This document shows, piece after piece, positions 1-15,182 of a stretch of DNA of 64,000 nt; position 1 is the stretch's first letter, and the number at the start of each line of letters is the position of its first letter. Source of the DNA: Ricinus communis (Eukaryota; Streptophyta; Magnoliopsida; Malpighiales; Euphorbiaceae); NCBI RefSeq assembly GCF_019578655.1, contig NC_063257.1, positions 14,880,001-14,944,000 of the forward strand, written 5' to 3'. Under the pieces are notes generated by a model. The model was not told the origin of the DNA and ran no database searches. It worked only from the letters and a program-made list of their open reading frames with translations. The position numbers and the translations under genes were made by a program.

Positions 1-1000
1 AGGTTAATAGGAGAATTTAAAATTCAATTAAGAGATTAGATAAAAGAGAAAGAAAATCAACATAAGGATTTATAATGCTTCGGGTACACCAACCCTACAT
101 CCACTCTGAAAACCTACAATTGAGTATTAACGATCCTTTTGCGAGTGCAAGATCAAATCCAAGTGTTTCTAAATTCATACTCAAACTTTCATAAGAGTTT
201 TTCTAATTTCACCCTCAAACTTAGTGTTTAGGCTCACATCAAACCTTATAAGAGTTTTTCTTTTTAGGCTAACTCTCAAACCCTTTCCTAAGTATTTAAG
301 GCTAATACTCAAACCTTTACAAGTATATTATGGCTCATACTTAAACTTATATAAAGAGAATTTAATGTAGAAAGATGAGAAATCACTTTGCAAGTGTTTG
401 GACATTTAGAAAATTGAAAAACTATTGTCTAAGCCTTTAAGAGGGGTATTTATACACATTACAACCTCTTAGAAACATTACAAATAGCCCACACTTCATT
501 AAATGCAAATTAATATGATTTGACAAAAGTAACTTTCTGCTAGAGAAGTGCCCTTGTGCTTTCGAATGTAGTCGTTGGAACTCCAATGAATCTTAACAAA
601 TGGCGCTACTTTATCGACTATTGGCACAATAATGCGAATGCCACCCCTATGCTAAAGAAACGTCCTCACGATTCCTTGAAGCGCGCCTAAAAGTACTTTG
701 CTATATTCTGTCTTTTTTTCAATAGGAAGCGCCCTCGCGCTTCATAAAGAGAAGGCTTTTTGACTGCCATGTGCCAATATTTGATTGGGAGGCTTCTAAA
801 TGACTTTGAGAAAAGCACCTGGGTGCTTTTGTAGCTCCAGAAATGCTATCTGATTTTCTCTAAGACCTTTTGTCCATGCTTAAGCCACTTTAACACTATA
901 TAATGGACACTCAAAATATGGAATTAGTACCCTTCAATTTGATTATCAAGAACAAAATCAAGGATTTCCAAAGTCATGAAAGGACTTAGGCTAACACAAA
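1..1000. repeat. Dispersed repeat, copy A (LTR-like, non-coding)
   Basis: This non-coding stretch is recognisably homologous to two other places in the window: about 41740-42790 (same orientation) and about 31960-32740 (opposite orientation). Shared landmarks are 'aaccctacatccactct', 'cttagtgttta.ggctcacat', a TATA-like 'ggggtatttata', 'cattaaatgcaa' and 'catgaaaggacttaggcta'. The left end may be cut by the window edge. Between 540 and 840 it carries several GC-rich short motifs (for example agcgccctcgcgctt) that stand out from the AT-rich surroundings. It is probably an LTR or other terminal part of a retroelement family, but I saw no terminal TG/CA pair or target duplication. Confidence 0.6.
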
Positions 1001-1657
1001 ACTATCATGTCATAATTATTAAGGATGTTTAACCATAAATACATGTCTCTATTATAATAAAAAATGAGTACTTGAATCAACATGTGTGGCTTTCCTAAGT
1101 CAAATCTCTAAGTTTCTTAAGGTTTCTTTCCTTCTATCTCTAATGGATAAAATAAAAATTTCCATATGATTTGATGTATTGAGAGTCATAACCTAGGAGT
1201 CTTTATATTCTAACCTAATAGGATCTTATAAGCCTATATAGATAAGAAAATGTTATCCATCTATTTAACCCATACCCAATTCCAAAGTTTATGGCCTCTA
1301 CATAAATGAATCACTTTAAATAAGTCCACCGATAAAATAACTATTAATATAATAATTATTATTAGATATATAAGCCCACATAACAAATATTACAATTCTA
1401 ACAATCTCCCACTTGGGCTACATATGAAACTTGAAATAATTAGGATTGTTTTGCAAATATACGAGAAATTGACTGCAAAATATTATTTTAACACCCATAT
1501 TTTTTTCTACAATCTAAGATCTGAAAATAATTTATTTATACGGTTTTTTTGGAACTGTACTCTAGTATCCTTTTGATATTTTATTAGTATTCTTCTAGTA
1601 TCATTATTCTTAATAAAATTATGACAGCATCATTTTCATCATTCATCCATATTCACC
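1001..1657. other. AT-rich stretch, no gene seen
   Basis: No coding potential is visible. It contains 'caatctcccacttgggct' near 1403, a phrase that recurs in plant repeats. The right part probably belongs to the decayed MULE that follows. Confidence 0.4.
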
Positions 1658-2634
1658 TTTCAGGAATTGTTTCCTACACCTGCTGGAGCTTACAAATATG
1701 AGGTTGATTATTATAGTACCACTAATGTAGTCAATTTAACATATAGGACATGTACTTGTAAGCTGTAGGATTTGAATGTCATTCCCTACAGGCATGCAGT
1801 TTCTGCCATCTATATGGATAGGCAAAAATCTGAAAAGTATGTTGATATTTGCTATTCCAAAGAAACTTACATGGCAGTTTACAAATACATTATCAACTCA
1901 ATGCCAAGTCAAGAAGTATGGGTTAAAACTGATTATCTTGATATTCACCCATGGGTGATTAGGAAACCTGCTGGCAGACCTAAAAAGGAAAGAATTAAGA
2001 GAGCAGATGAGCCTAAGAATCCTTTTAAAGTATTTAGGGCAAGAGGTCATGTAGTATGTGGTAACTATAAAGGTCAAGGCCATAACAGTCGCGGGTGCAA
2101 AGTTGCTAAAATAGGTGCAACAGCTTGGCAAAGAAGAGTTAAACTAAAAAAAGAAAGAGTTGTTGTTAATAATGTTAGAGGCAATCAACAAGTACCAAAT
2201 GTGAGTTAAATACATTTATATTCTTTCATTCCTTATGATTTATATTGTAAGCGTATACTTGACTTTGAGAATGCTTTTACAGCAAACTGGAAGAGCAAGT
2301 ACTACTACGAAAAGAGCAGTTACAACACCTGATGCCTCATTAGGAAAATCATCAAGTAGAAAGGCAACTAGAGCTTCAAGAGTGACTTCTTCAAGCCAAC
2401 CTTTGCTCTCTGTATGTTCTCATCTATTGTTTTTTCTTTTAATTTATAAATTTGTACTAACCTTGTATTATTTCATATGAATAGGATGCAAATAATGGAG
2501 CAACTACATCTACCGTTTATAGTGTGCATCACAACCACCAATGGGTCCTATAGAAAGAGGACTAACAGGAGGTGAAATTAGATCACAAGGTAGAAAAGGA
2601 AAGGGAAGATCAACACCAATTTGGCAGATCTGAG
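1658..2634 (+). pseudogene. MULE (Mutator-like) transposase, C-terminal part, degenerate
   Basis: Translation from about 1658 gives the C-terminal module of plant MuDR-type transposases. A SWIM-like zinc finger is visible (CTCKL-stop-DLNVIPYRHAV), in which the usual Trp codon has become a stop at about 1767 and the usual second CxH Cys is Tyr. It is followed by a YxKETYxAxY stretch, a GRPKKER basic patch and a CCHC-like knuckle (VVCGNYKGQGHNSRGCK) that has lost one Cys to Tyr. Splice-like sites suggest the original exon structure: donor at about 2200 (AAT|GTGAGT), acceptor at about 2280 (TTTTACAG), then a Ser/Thr-rich tail and another acceptor at about 2483. The last part is frameshifted. The catalytic DDE domain is absent here, so this is a dead fragment. 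The family call is firm; the exact ends are not. Confidence 0.8.
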
Positions 2635-3144
2635 ACTGTTAAGCAACTGAAGTTTTTCATGAGGAAATTATTTATGGTTTCTGTTATTGTACTGCTTCAA
2701 TATATTTTGTCTATCTTTTTGTAAGTTAAATTCCACAAACACGATGGACATAGCTTATTTTGACAACAACCTTTATACGTTTGATGTCACACATATATTA
2801 GACAACAAATGATCATTTCTTTTATGTTTATAATCAAGCTTATGCATTTGCTTTTGTCATTCAAATATTTCATATTACTCTAGTTTTAGATTGTGTTTGT
2901 CATAACTTTTATTGTTTCAAAACTTGTCTTTATTACAAAATAATGGAGCAAGAATTATAAAGAAAAATTGTAAATCAATTTCGGTGCTTATTAACAAGTA
3001 CTAATACCATACAAACCTTTGTTTTGATATTTTTATAAACAGCTACACTGCAACTACTTTGCCTTCATAAAAAATCCTATAAACACCATAGTTGTTACAC
3101 CCAAACTTTAACAAACACAAAAATAAGTCATTCTCCTTTCCAAA
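2635..3144. other. AT-rich stretch between two converging pseudogenes
   Basis: No coding sequence is visible. It separates the MULE tail (plus strand) from the GRF zinc-finger remnant (minus strand). It may hold the 3' ends of both. Confidence 0.35.
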
Positions 3145-3645
3145 TTACAATATATACATAATGATAAATACAAAAAACATAACAACCCTAAAGCAATTAC
3201 TTTTCATGCGCCTAGAACACTTGCAAGCTTGCAATTTTTGTACCAACTCCACATTAACGGCATGTAAGTCTTCTAGCTCCAACTTAACATCTTTCGCCTT
3301 ATCCAACTCAAAACCCATAACTTTCAACATTTCTTTAGACTTTGTACACTCTTTTTGTAGTTCATTGATAATCTTTTGGTATTGTTCCATTTCAAAATCT
3401 TTTTCGATAAATGACGTGTATGCTAGAACAATCTCTTCTTCATGCTTTTTTTATTGTTGTACTACATTGTAATTACTATCCACTCGTTCGTGTCTTGTGG
3501 GAGGATCAACCCATTTAAAAATTTGCATCTCGTATCATTGTTGTACCTTCCACAGCCATAGAATCTTCTACCAAAATTTTCATTAGTTATTGCAATCTTC
3601 AATGGAGACTCCACCTTACAACCACATCAGAACTCATTTCTCAAT
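3145..3645 (-). pseudogene. GRF-type zinc-finger protein, frameshifted remnant
   Basis: Read on the minus strand from about 3640, the sequence encodes CGCKVESPLKIAITN, then GRRFYGC, then DTRCKF. This is the signature of the small plant GRF zinc finger (C-x-C ... GRRFYGC ... C-x-F). A stop codon lies directly before the first Cys. One base appears lost after CKF near 3520, because the expected F-K-W-V-D-P continues in the next frame. Further on come a stop and a reopened 81-residue frame (3145-3390) that is heptad-rich like a coiled coil and ends in a hydrophobic segment (VVMFFVFIIMYIL), the usual architecture of this family. Family members are often amplified with transposons. The function of the intact family is poorly known. 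Confidence 0.7.
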
Positions 3646-5726
3646 ATTTTCTCTTTGTTCAAATCGTGAAGAAGATAAGGGAGGAAAACTGAAAAAGTTA
3701 AGAATTTTATTTCTTTTTAAGGGAAGCTAATCTATTCTAGAAAGTGAGTGCTTATGCGGATTAATAAAGTCCAAGTGGCTTGACAAAAATATAAAATCAT
3801 TAAAATAATTGGAAGTAAAAGTGCCACATAGGATTTTCGTCTATGTGTCACCATTGATTGCTAACGGATAAAATTATGTGACCCCACTTTGACACAAAAT
3901 GAACCTTTGTCCCTGAAGTGTCAAATGATCAAACCACAAGGTAGTTTTTTGAACTTTCTCCAAATTACTATGTTTCGGATTTTGTATCTGTCAAAAATAT
4001 ACCGAACATATACATTTTCGTTCAAAGTATATCCAACGTATACATTTTTTTTCATCTTGTCAAATTTTTTTCTTTTTTCTTTTAGATCTGATTTTGTAAA
4101 CACATCTCTAAATTCTTAAATTAGTAAAATAATTTTTAGATTTTTGTTTATTCACCTCTGGTATCTCAAAATCGACTAGAATGAAATGATATTTCATAAA
4201 AATTAATTTCACATTGTTGAATCTAGAGATTTCTTTTGAAAATTCAAAGTTTACCTTTTATTTTTATTTTTATTTGCTGAAAATGATGTTTTTGATGTTA
4301 GATCCCTTTTGAAATCAATCTTGTTGGTTGACTTCTTGTATTAATTGACATTTGCACATTGTTTTTGGTATTTAATCTCGTAATCTTCCATTTTTTTACT
4401 CAACTTTGATTGTTTTTGTGGGCTGTTCTTGGTGTTTTTCAAAGAAATGAAAATCGGGTATTTTCATAAATATTTTTCCATGTTAGGACATATTTGTTAT
4501 TAGGATTTTTTGCGGGTATTTTGTAAATATTTGATATGTTTGTGGCAGTTGCAAAAAAATCCCTTTATTTTATAGTGCTGTTAGTGTATTTATACAGATT
4601 TGCATAGCCTTAATTTCCTACCTTCTATTCTATATACTAGGCCCAGTAAGTTTATTAGCTTTGTTTCTGATGCAAGATACCGTTTAACAAGATATACTTG
4701 AACTAGTACAAAATATACTTATTAAAATTTGTATAAAATATTTTTATTAAAATTTGCTCTAAATTCTGATTAATACTATTTGTATACTATTGTTAAAATA
4801 TGTTTCAATTCTGATTAGTGTTATGTATACAATCTAAATTTGTCAAAATTCGATTATATTTATGGATATTTTACTCGCTAAAAATCTATTTATATAACTT
4901 AATTTTGAAAATAAAGTAGAAAATTTCGTAAGTATTAATAAAATCAAAAAATAAAAATAAAATTAATAAAGTATTTATTACAATAAAATAAAAATATTTA
5001 TAAAATCTAAATCAATCTAATAAAAATAATATACAAGTAAAATATTAATATTAAATAGGTATTCAATATTTATAAATTCTAAATTCATATTTATCTGAAT
5101 TCATTTGGAATATGAAAAATTAAACATCAATTTATTCAAATCCGATCATACATTTTTCAAATCCAATCTATTAAGATTGGATAAGATCGAATACCCCTAC
5201 TCGTTGCCATCGTTGACAACATGGAGTCTAATTTCATTGTCAATTCTTTTGATAATTGAGATAGAAAGCAATAATTTGTCAACAATGTTTTTCCAGGAAA
5301 AAAAAAAGTATAATGCACTTTTAAACGTTAAACTTTTCAATTTTAATTTATTCAGTATTTTTATTTTTTTATTATCTTGTATTTTAATAATTCTTAATCA
5401 AAATAATAATAAATATAATAACTCAATAGAATAAATAAAAAATTTATTAAATTAAATATTATAACAAGTCCTTATTAAAATTAAAATAAAAGTGAAAGAG
5501 TTCAATAAAATAAATGAAAAATTTAATGGTTTGATAAAATAAAATAGAAAAATTGGGAGATGTAATAATGGATTTTGCCAAAAAGAGAAAAACTTAATGT
5601 AAGAAGATTACATCATTTCCGTAGATGATCAAAGTATGGAACAAGTCTCTCCTTTATTCAACAACCCAAACATAATTTATGCACACTTAAAATGCCAAAT
5701 CTTTTAGGAGAACTTTTTCCCACTTA
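3646..5726. other. AT-rich intergenic region
   Basis: About 2 kb without convincing coding sequence. The short reading frames here are low-complexity Phe/Leu/Asn/Lys runs expected from AT-rich DNA. About 3770-3960 contains phrases typical of non-coding plant repeats (a 'gtgccacataggattt...ctatgtgtcacc' inverted pair). Confidence 0.5.
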
Positions 5727-9619
<3,893 letters not shown>

Positions 9620-9695
9620 TCCTTTTCTCTTCTTCCCTTTTCTTTTTTTGGGTTTTGGTTATGGATGCCACAAAATCCGACTGTGGAATTGGGTA

Positions 9696-9702
9696 TTATA
9701 TA
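9696..9702 (-). promoter_or_regulatory. TATA box of the first peroxidase gene
   Basis: TATATAA on the minus strand, 77 bp upstream of the ATG at 9619. This suits a plant core promoter with a short 5' leader. Confidence 0.6.
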
Positions 9703-12700
9703 GAAACCAAGGGAGGCTCTTTTAAGGCAGAGCAGGTGAACTAATCTTTTAGACCGCTACATGCATGGCACAGCAATTCTACGTACAGAAAGTTAAAGAA
9801 ATGCTAAATAAGTCATATCAAATCCTTAATATGTAATAAGATTGACAACGATCTATGTCTACCCCAAAACGAACGATTAAAATAGATTGTGTATAATTGT
9901 CAAATTGAGGGTCCATTAATTGATACTAATTAACAACTCAATTTATACAAACTTTCAAAGGACCACTAGGGTTACAATAATTTCTGCATCAAAATCTTGA
10001 GTTCGGTGTGTGTATGATAATAACATGCATGTTGAATATTCAACTTAATGGAGATTAGTCGACCAATTTGTTGTATATGTTTAACTAGGGATCTATTAAA
10101 TTCACTGATACATATTCAACATAAAGAAATAGACTTTGTAACCAAACTTTATAGTTATTCAAAATAAAAACTTCTTAGTAAGATGTGGATAGAAGAGATT
10201 GGGAAAGATGCATTATGGGGTTTCTTTTCACTGAACTACTCTATCAAACAGGCCAAAGTTAACACGTGTACTAGGTGTTATTTATTTTTAATATTAAGAA
10301 TAGGATACTCAAAGAAAAAAAGATTAATATGCCATGAAATATAAATAGGAGATAATCAGCTGTTTAAAATCACTATAAAAATAAAAAATAAAATTTATCT
10401 AATGTAAAGGAAAGATTTTAAAAGTTTGGTAAGTGTTTGTTGAACATTTACAAAGTGAAAATAACATAGTGAATCCTTTATAGAAATAGGAAAATTTTGC
10501 TGTTACCAAATCTTTTCTCAAAAATTTAAACTCCCAGAAATGAGGAAATTTATATATTTTGGCTCATCAATAAAAGTTTTCTAAATATATTCTTGAGTTG
10601 AATCATTTCTCTTTTTAGACAAAATAAATTTTAGTTGTTTTGGACCAAAATAAATTGGTCATTTTTTGAAATTTAGACCAAAGTTGGCATTTTCTACTTT
10701 ACCTGTAATATAACAATCCTTTACTTTTTAAATGACTCACTTAATGATAAAAAATGATGTACTAAGCTAATTTTATTCTCCTGGTACTTCAGTCTATTTC
10801 AGTCTTCTAATTTCTGTATGAAGCACTATTTCTTTAAAGTGCCTTATTATCGGCACTATTTCCTTAATTTCTTCACTTCTTTGCATCAACTTCAAGTTTG
10901 CCAACTTTCTTAAACCTACAAGATAAATTAGAAAATTAGACCTGAGTCAGTCCATATAATATGGACACTTAGTAACCAAAACCTGAGAATTTATATAACA
11001 TAGGAGATCTAGTAAAATTAGATTAATTGGAAATTAGGGATTGGGCCTAAAATATGTGATACTTTTAATATGATGGAAGGAGAAAATTACACACCTAAAA
11101 ATATGTAAATGAAATGGTAAAAATCTCTTCTATTTTAATTAAAATTTTGAATTTGAATGTTTTATAAGAAAAAAAAAAGAAAAAAAAAAACTAAATTAAA
11201 ACTGAACTAAATGTCAGCATGTTTAAAGATAATCCCTTCAGCTTTAAAGGCAACGATATTCACTGAGGAAATAGCAGGATATATCATGGAGAAACCTCTC
11301 TTCAAATATCCCAAAGATCGAACTACAAAGGCAGTAAAGTCCAGCAACGAGATGGCAATGTATTAGAAGAATATTCCCAATGAAGAAAAGTTATGAAGGA
11401 TTAGACAATAATTAATTCAGTGAATATTGCAATATTTTAATAAAGAAATAAAAGTTTGATCAGTTTGATTTAACTAAAATCTTTTCAAATAAAATCGTAC
11501 TGAACGGAAATTATTTTAATTTGACTAAAAGTAAATTAAAAACCAAATTTGAAAAAAAATAAATAAATAAATAATTCAGTGAATGACAATTTTATTTGTG
11601 TCCACTTGATTTTCTAACAACATTTCAACTTGTCTTCCTTCGTTGCTAAGTAATTTGGAATCTTTCATGGTACTGAAGTTAACTGATTGGAGATGTCAGA
11701 ACGAAGGGACAAATAATGGAATTCTCTCTGTCTCTCTCTCACAGTCCCTTTCCATGTGCTAAAAATTGCTCTGTTGTTGCCTGCTGTCTCAGCATCTCTC
11801 GATGTAACAGTCTTCTGTAGACAGTGATCTCTAAGGACTAATTTCGTTTTGTTTTTTTTCTTTTAGTTTCTTCCATCTCATTTACAGGTGTTTATGAATT
11901 ATACAGAGTTTCAAACTTGAACGACTCATCAACAGAAACAAACATGTTCCTCGATCTTGACTTAATAATTGGCTATTAAGATTGGGTTTTGTTGCTATTT
12001 TATATATATTTAGCATTTTAAGAAGACTTTTTATCCCATATTATTAGAGTCAGCGGCTTTATAGTAATTTTATTAAAGTTCTTTACAGAATTACTATTTT
12101 TTTATACAATAATTTTATTTATATTCAAAAAAAATTTGGAAAACACACTTTTTTGTGAGATATATTTATATAAACAAGATCAAATTAAATATTATAAAAA
12201 ATCAACTAAATATTTTTAAGAATATTCATACATCAACTAACATTAACCAAAAATTATAAAAAATAAATAAAAATCAACTAATAAAATTAAAATTTAAACA
12301 ATTATAAATTAAATACCAAATAAAAAAATCAACCGAAACATTAATAAAACATAAACCATACTCATGTTAACATTAACTAATATCAACAACAAAAAATTCA
12401 AAACAATCATGTTATATTCTTAATTTTTTCAATCTACTATTAACAATTTAATATCTTTCAGAATTTATTTAAGTGTCAATAAATATTCTAATTAATTAGT
12501 TATTGTAATATACATATGTGCGTTATTTATTTTTATTTTTATATTTTTATATACTTTATTTGTTATATTATTTTTATGTCTCTTTGCACTTAATAAATAA
12601 ATAAATATTTAGTGAGTATTTAATTATTAAAATAATTTAAAAAATTTGAATATCATTAATTAAGAGTTTAAATTCATTCAATTGGAAAATATTTTGGACT

Positions 12701-12913
12701 CTTAATTTATAAAATATATACATTATATTAAGAATTTGGATTAGTATAGCAATATTTATGGTATTTTATTTTTATTCAAAATTTAAATTTTTATCTATAG
12801 AAAACAGAATTATTTTTCAACTAGACAACTAAAAATGTAAATTAATCATTTTTCCCCTTAAAGTTTTACATTAATGTATTAGAATCAAGGGTATTGTAGG
12901 AAATGCATTTTCT
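9703..12913. other. AT-rich intergenic region upstream of the peroxidase
   Basis: No supported gene. The first few hundred bases presumably hold the peroxidase promoter. About 11225-11400 is less AT-rich and looks like a possible old exon fragment, but I recognise no protein in it. About 11700-11760 has a CT-rich run. Confidence 0.5.
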
Positions 12914-13318
12914 ATGGGGTCGACAGAAATTCTTCTTTGTGACAAATATCACAGCAGGTCCTTGAGTCATCGCCTTCCTCCCTTCCCGTCGCTGCCATTG
13001 TACTTTCTCTGTTCATCGTCGTTTGTCCATCTTTCACCGTCAAATGCTTATTTTAGGCCGCCCTTAGCCTGCTTAGACCCTCGCCAACACAAGAGGACCT
13101 TGCGAGCCATCGTTCTTGTGTTTCGAAGACGGAGAAAATCTCTCCGTCGACTACAGGTACAAAAACCACCATTTCCGACAACCAGAAAAAGCTTCTTCAC
13201 ACCCAAAAAAAACGCTTGTAAATTCCTTTTCTTTTTTACTATTTTACTAATTTTTTGTTTATGTAATATATTAATATATTATATATATATATATATATAT
13301 AAACATATCTCTTATTAG
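12914..13318 (+). CDS. Hypothetical ORF in a GC-richer patch (134 aa), doubtful
   Basis: An ATG-initiated frame covers a patch (about 12950-13215) clearly richer in G+C than its surroundings. The product is Ser/Pro-rich and then Arg-rich, with no motif I recognise. The last third runs into poly-T and an (AT)n tract, so the listed stop is unlikely to be real. A donor-like CAG|GTAC at 13156/13157 would make this a first exon, but I see no second exon downstream. It could equally be a gene fragment carried by a transposon or chance. Confidence 0.2.
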   Translation: MGSTEILLCDKYHSRSLSHRLPPFPSLPLYFLCSSSFVHLSPSNAYFRPPLACLDPRQHKRTLRAIVLVFRRRRKSLRRLQVQKPPFPTTRKSFFTPKKNACKFLFFFTILLIFCLCNILIYYIYIYIYKHISY

Positions 13319-13828
13319 AAAAATAATAAGATTTATTATTAATATGGGGTAGCTTTACTAATTATTATATTAATTATAATCATTTTAAGAATATAATAAT
13401 TTTATATTTAGATAAATAAAAAATATTATATTCATTATTAACATTATTTAAGATCACATTAATTTATAAGTTAATATTTTTATAAATATGTTATATGTCA
13501 TTTTCTCATTGACATGGCTTTATAAATTTTTGCCACATAGAAATTCATGAGAAATTTAGTATTTTTTATATATATTTTACAGATTTTATTTTTTTAACTT
13601 TTATTCTTTTATTTCTAAAGAAAAATAAAAATTCTTAATTCTCATATTTTATTTATTAATTTTTTTTTGCTATTTATTTTATTCACAAGCTACCACAATC
13701 TTCTTTAACTCAATTTCTTTATTGTTTTTGTATTTATCATGAATTTTTTTTATAAATAGATAAATTTATTTTTTATCTTTTATTTTTTTATTTTTTCTAT
13801 GCTAGTTTAGTTAAATTCAAATCAATAA
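13319..13828. other. Very AT-rich spacer
   Basis: No coding sequence or repeat boundary seen. Confidence 0.4.
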
Positions 13829-14335
13829 TCTCTCTATATAAAAGAGCATTTTAAGAAACATTTTATCTTTTCTAAATGTATTTTTTATTTTCTAAAATTA
13901 TAATTTTTTAAAATTTTTTATCAAATAGTTTAATATAATTTTTTTTTTTACATAACACTTTCTATTCTTTGAGGATAATGTGTGTTTTTAATATATTATT
14001 TTTTTCTTAATGATTTAATTAAAACCTTCATCCATTTATCCATATAGTTATCTCCTTCAATTTTAATAATACAAGTTTAAATTTTAAAATATTTTTTTAA
14101 TTTTTTTCAAATATTTTATTTAAAAAAATAATACTGAAGCAGAAATTATTAGATATTAAAATTTTTAATAATTTATAAAATACTAATTATATTGAAACTT
14201 AGTAAATGATAATTTGTGATATATAATTATTTAATATTTTAATATTTTATTATATTTTATTAATATTTATATAAAATTATTTAATATTATCTTAACAATA
14301 TCTTAATCCGCCCATAAGGTGGGCACTCGTATAGT
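13829..14335 (+). mobile_element. Candidate non-autonomous Helitron (about 0.5 kb)
   Basis: The left end reads A|TCTCTCTATATAAAAG, which resembles plant Helitron 5' ends (TC after a host A). The right end has a short hairpin (GCCCA at 14310-14314, TGGGC at 14320-14324), and the candidate end ATAGT follows 11 bp later, where Helitrons usually end in CTRR(T). The body is AT-rich and non-coding. The terminal CTAG is imperfect, so the call is tentative. Confidence 0.4.
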
Positions 14336-14755
14336 AATTAAAGTAATGTAACAATCAAAGTTAGGCGCCATGAATCATATCCTTACTATTAGAATTGAAG
14401 TCTTAATAGTTGGTAAAATACAAAAGTCATAAGCTTATGTTGATACATCAATTAGTTCTGGAAAATTTAATCAAAAGCAGGTATCTATTCCTGTAGTACC
14501 ATAGACATATTAAAAGAAAATAAATCAGGGTCACTTATGATATGACCTCTATAAATTAATGTCTTGTAACTAAGAAAATATATTAAATAAAAAATATATT
14601 AATTAATTCATAAATTTGTTGATTTATAAAAATAATTAAATTCCGTATACAATAGTTTTTCTTTTTTGCTGGGTTCATATATTTCTTTAATCAAATAAAT
14701 TTTATGAATTTATTTATTATTTTCGATTATAAGTTTTTATTTATTTATAGAAAGC

Positions 14756-14889
14756 TAAATGGGTTGTGAGCTACACAACATGGTTAGCCATCTCCTTACA
14801 TTCGATCACCTAGTACAGATATGAGAGTTTAAACTCAAGACCTCCGCCTTTTAAGAGCAATCATTCTTGGCACTTGAACTAGACCTCAA
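14756..14889 (-). mobile_element. tRNA-derived SINE (candidate)
   Basis: On the minus strand an A-box-like TAGTTCAAGTGCCAAGA is followed about 25 bp later by a B-box-like GAGTTTAAACTC. This is the arrangement of a polymerase III promoter in a tRNA-related SINE head. It then runs into a non-tRNA body ending near 14756. There is no clamp of paired arms, so it is not a tRNA gene. Confidence 0.5.
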
Positions 14890-15177
14890 GTATTTTCAAT
14901 TACAAATTTTAATGCATTGCATTATTTCATTTTAATTATATACATTTAACCAAACGATGACTCTCTTCAATAAAACAAATACCATAATACAATATATCTT
15001 ACAATGTAACTTTTCATTTAGAGGTGTAAAGTTAAAAATATTTATGATCAAATTTGATATAAATTTTAAGAAAAAGATAATGTAATAATATGTCAAGAGA
15101 TTATTAATTTATATATCATGTGTTTCTCTAATTATTTCTCTATAATTGAAAATTAAGGATTGAAATTACTAGATCCT

Positions 15178-15182
15178 ATTAA
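15178..15182. repeat. 5 bp target-site duplication (ATTAA), left
   Basis: Matches ATTAA at 16626-16630 on the other side of the solo LTR. Confidence 0.85.

Noticed and set aside
5105..5434. 109-residue plus-strand frame
   Set aside because: Low-complexity Asn/Leu/Ile/Phe product of AT-rich DNA with no motif.
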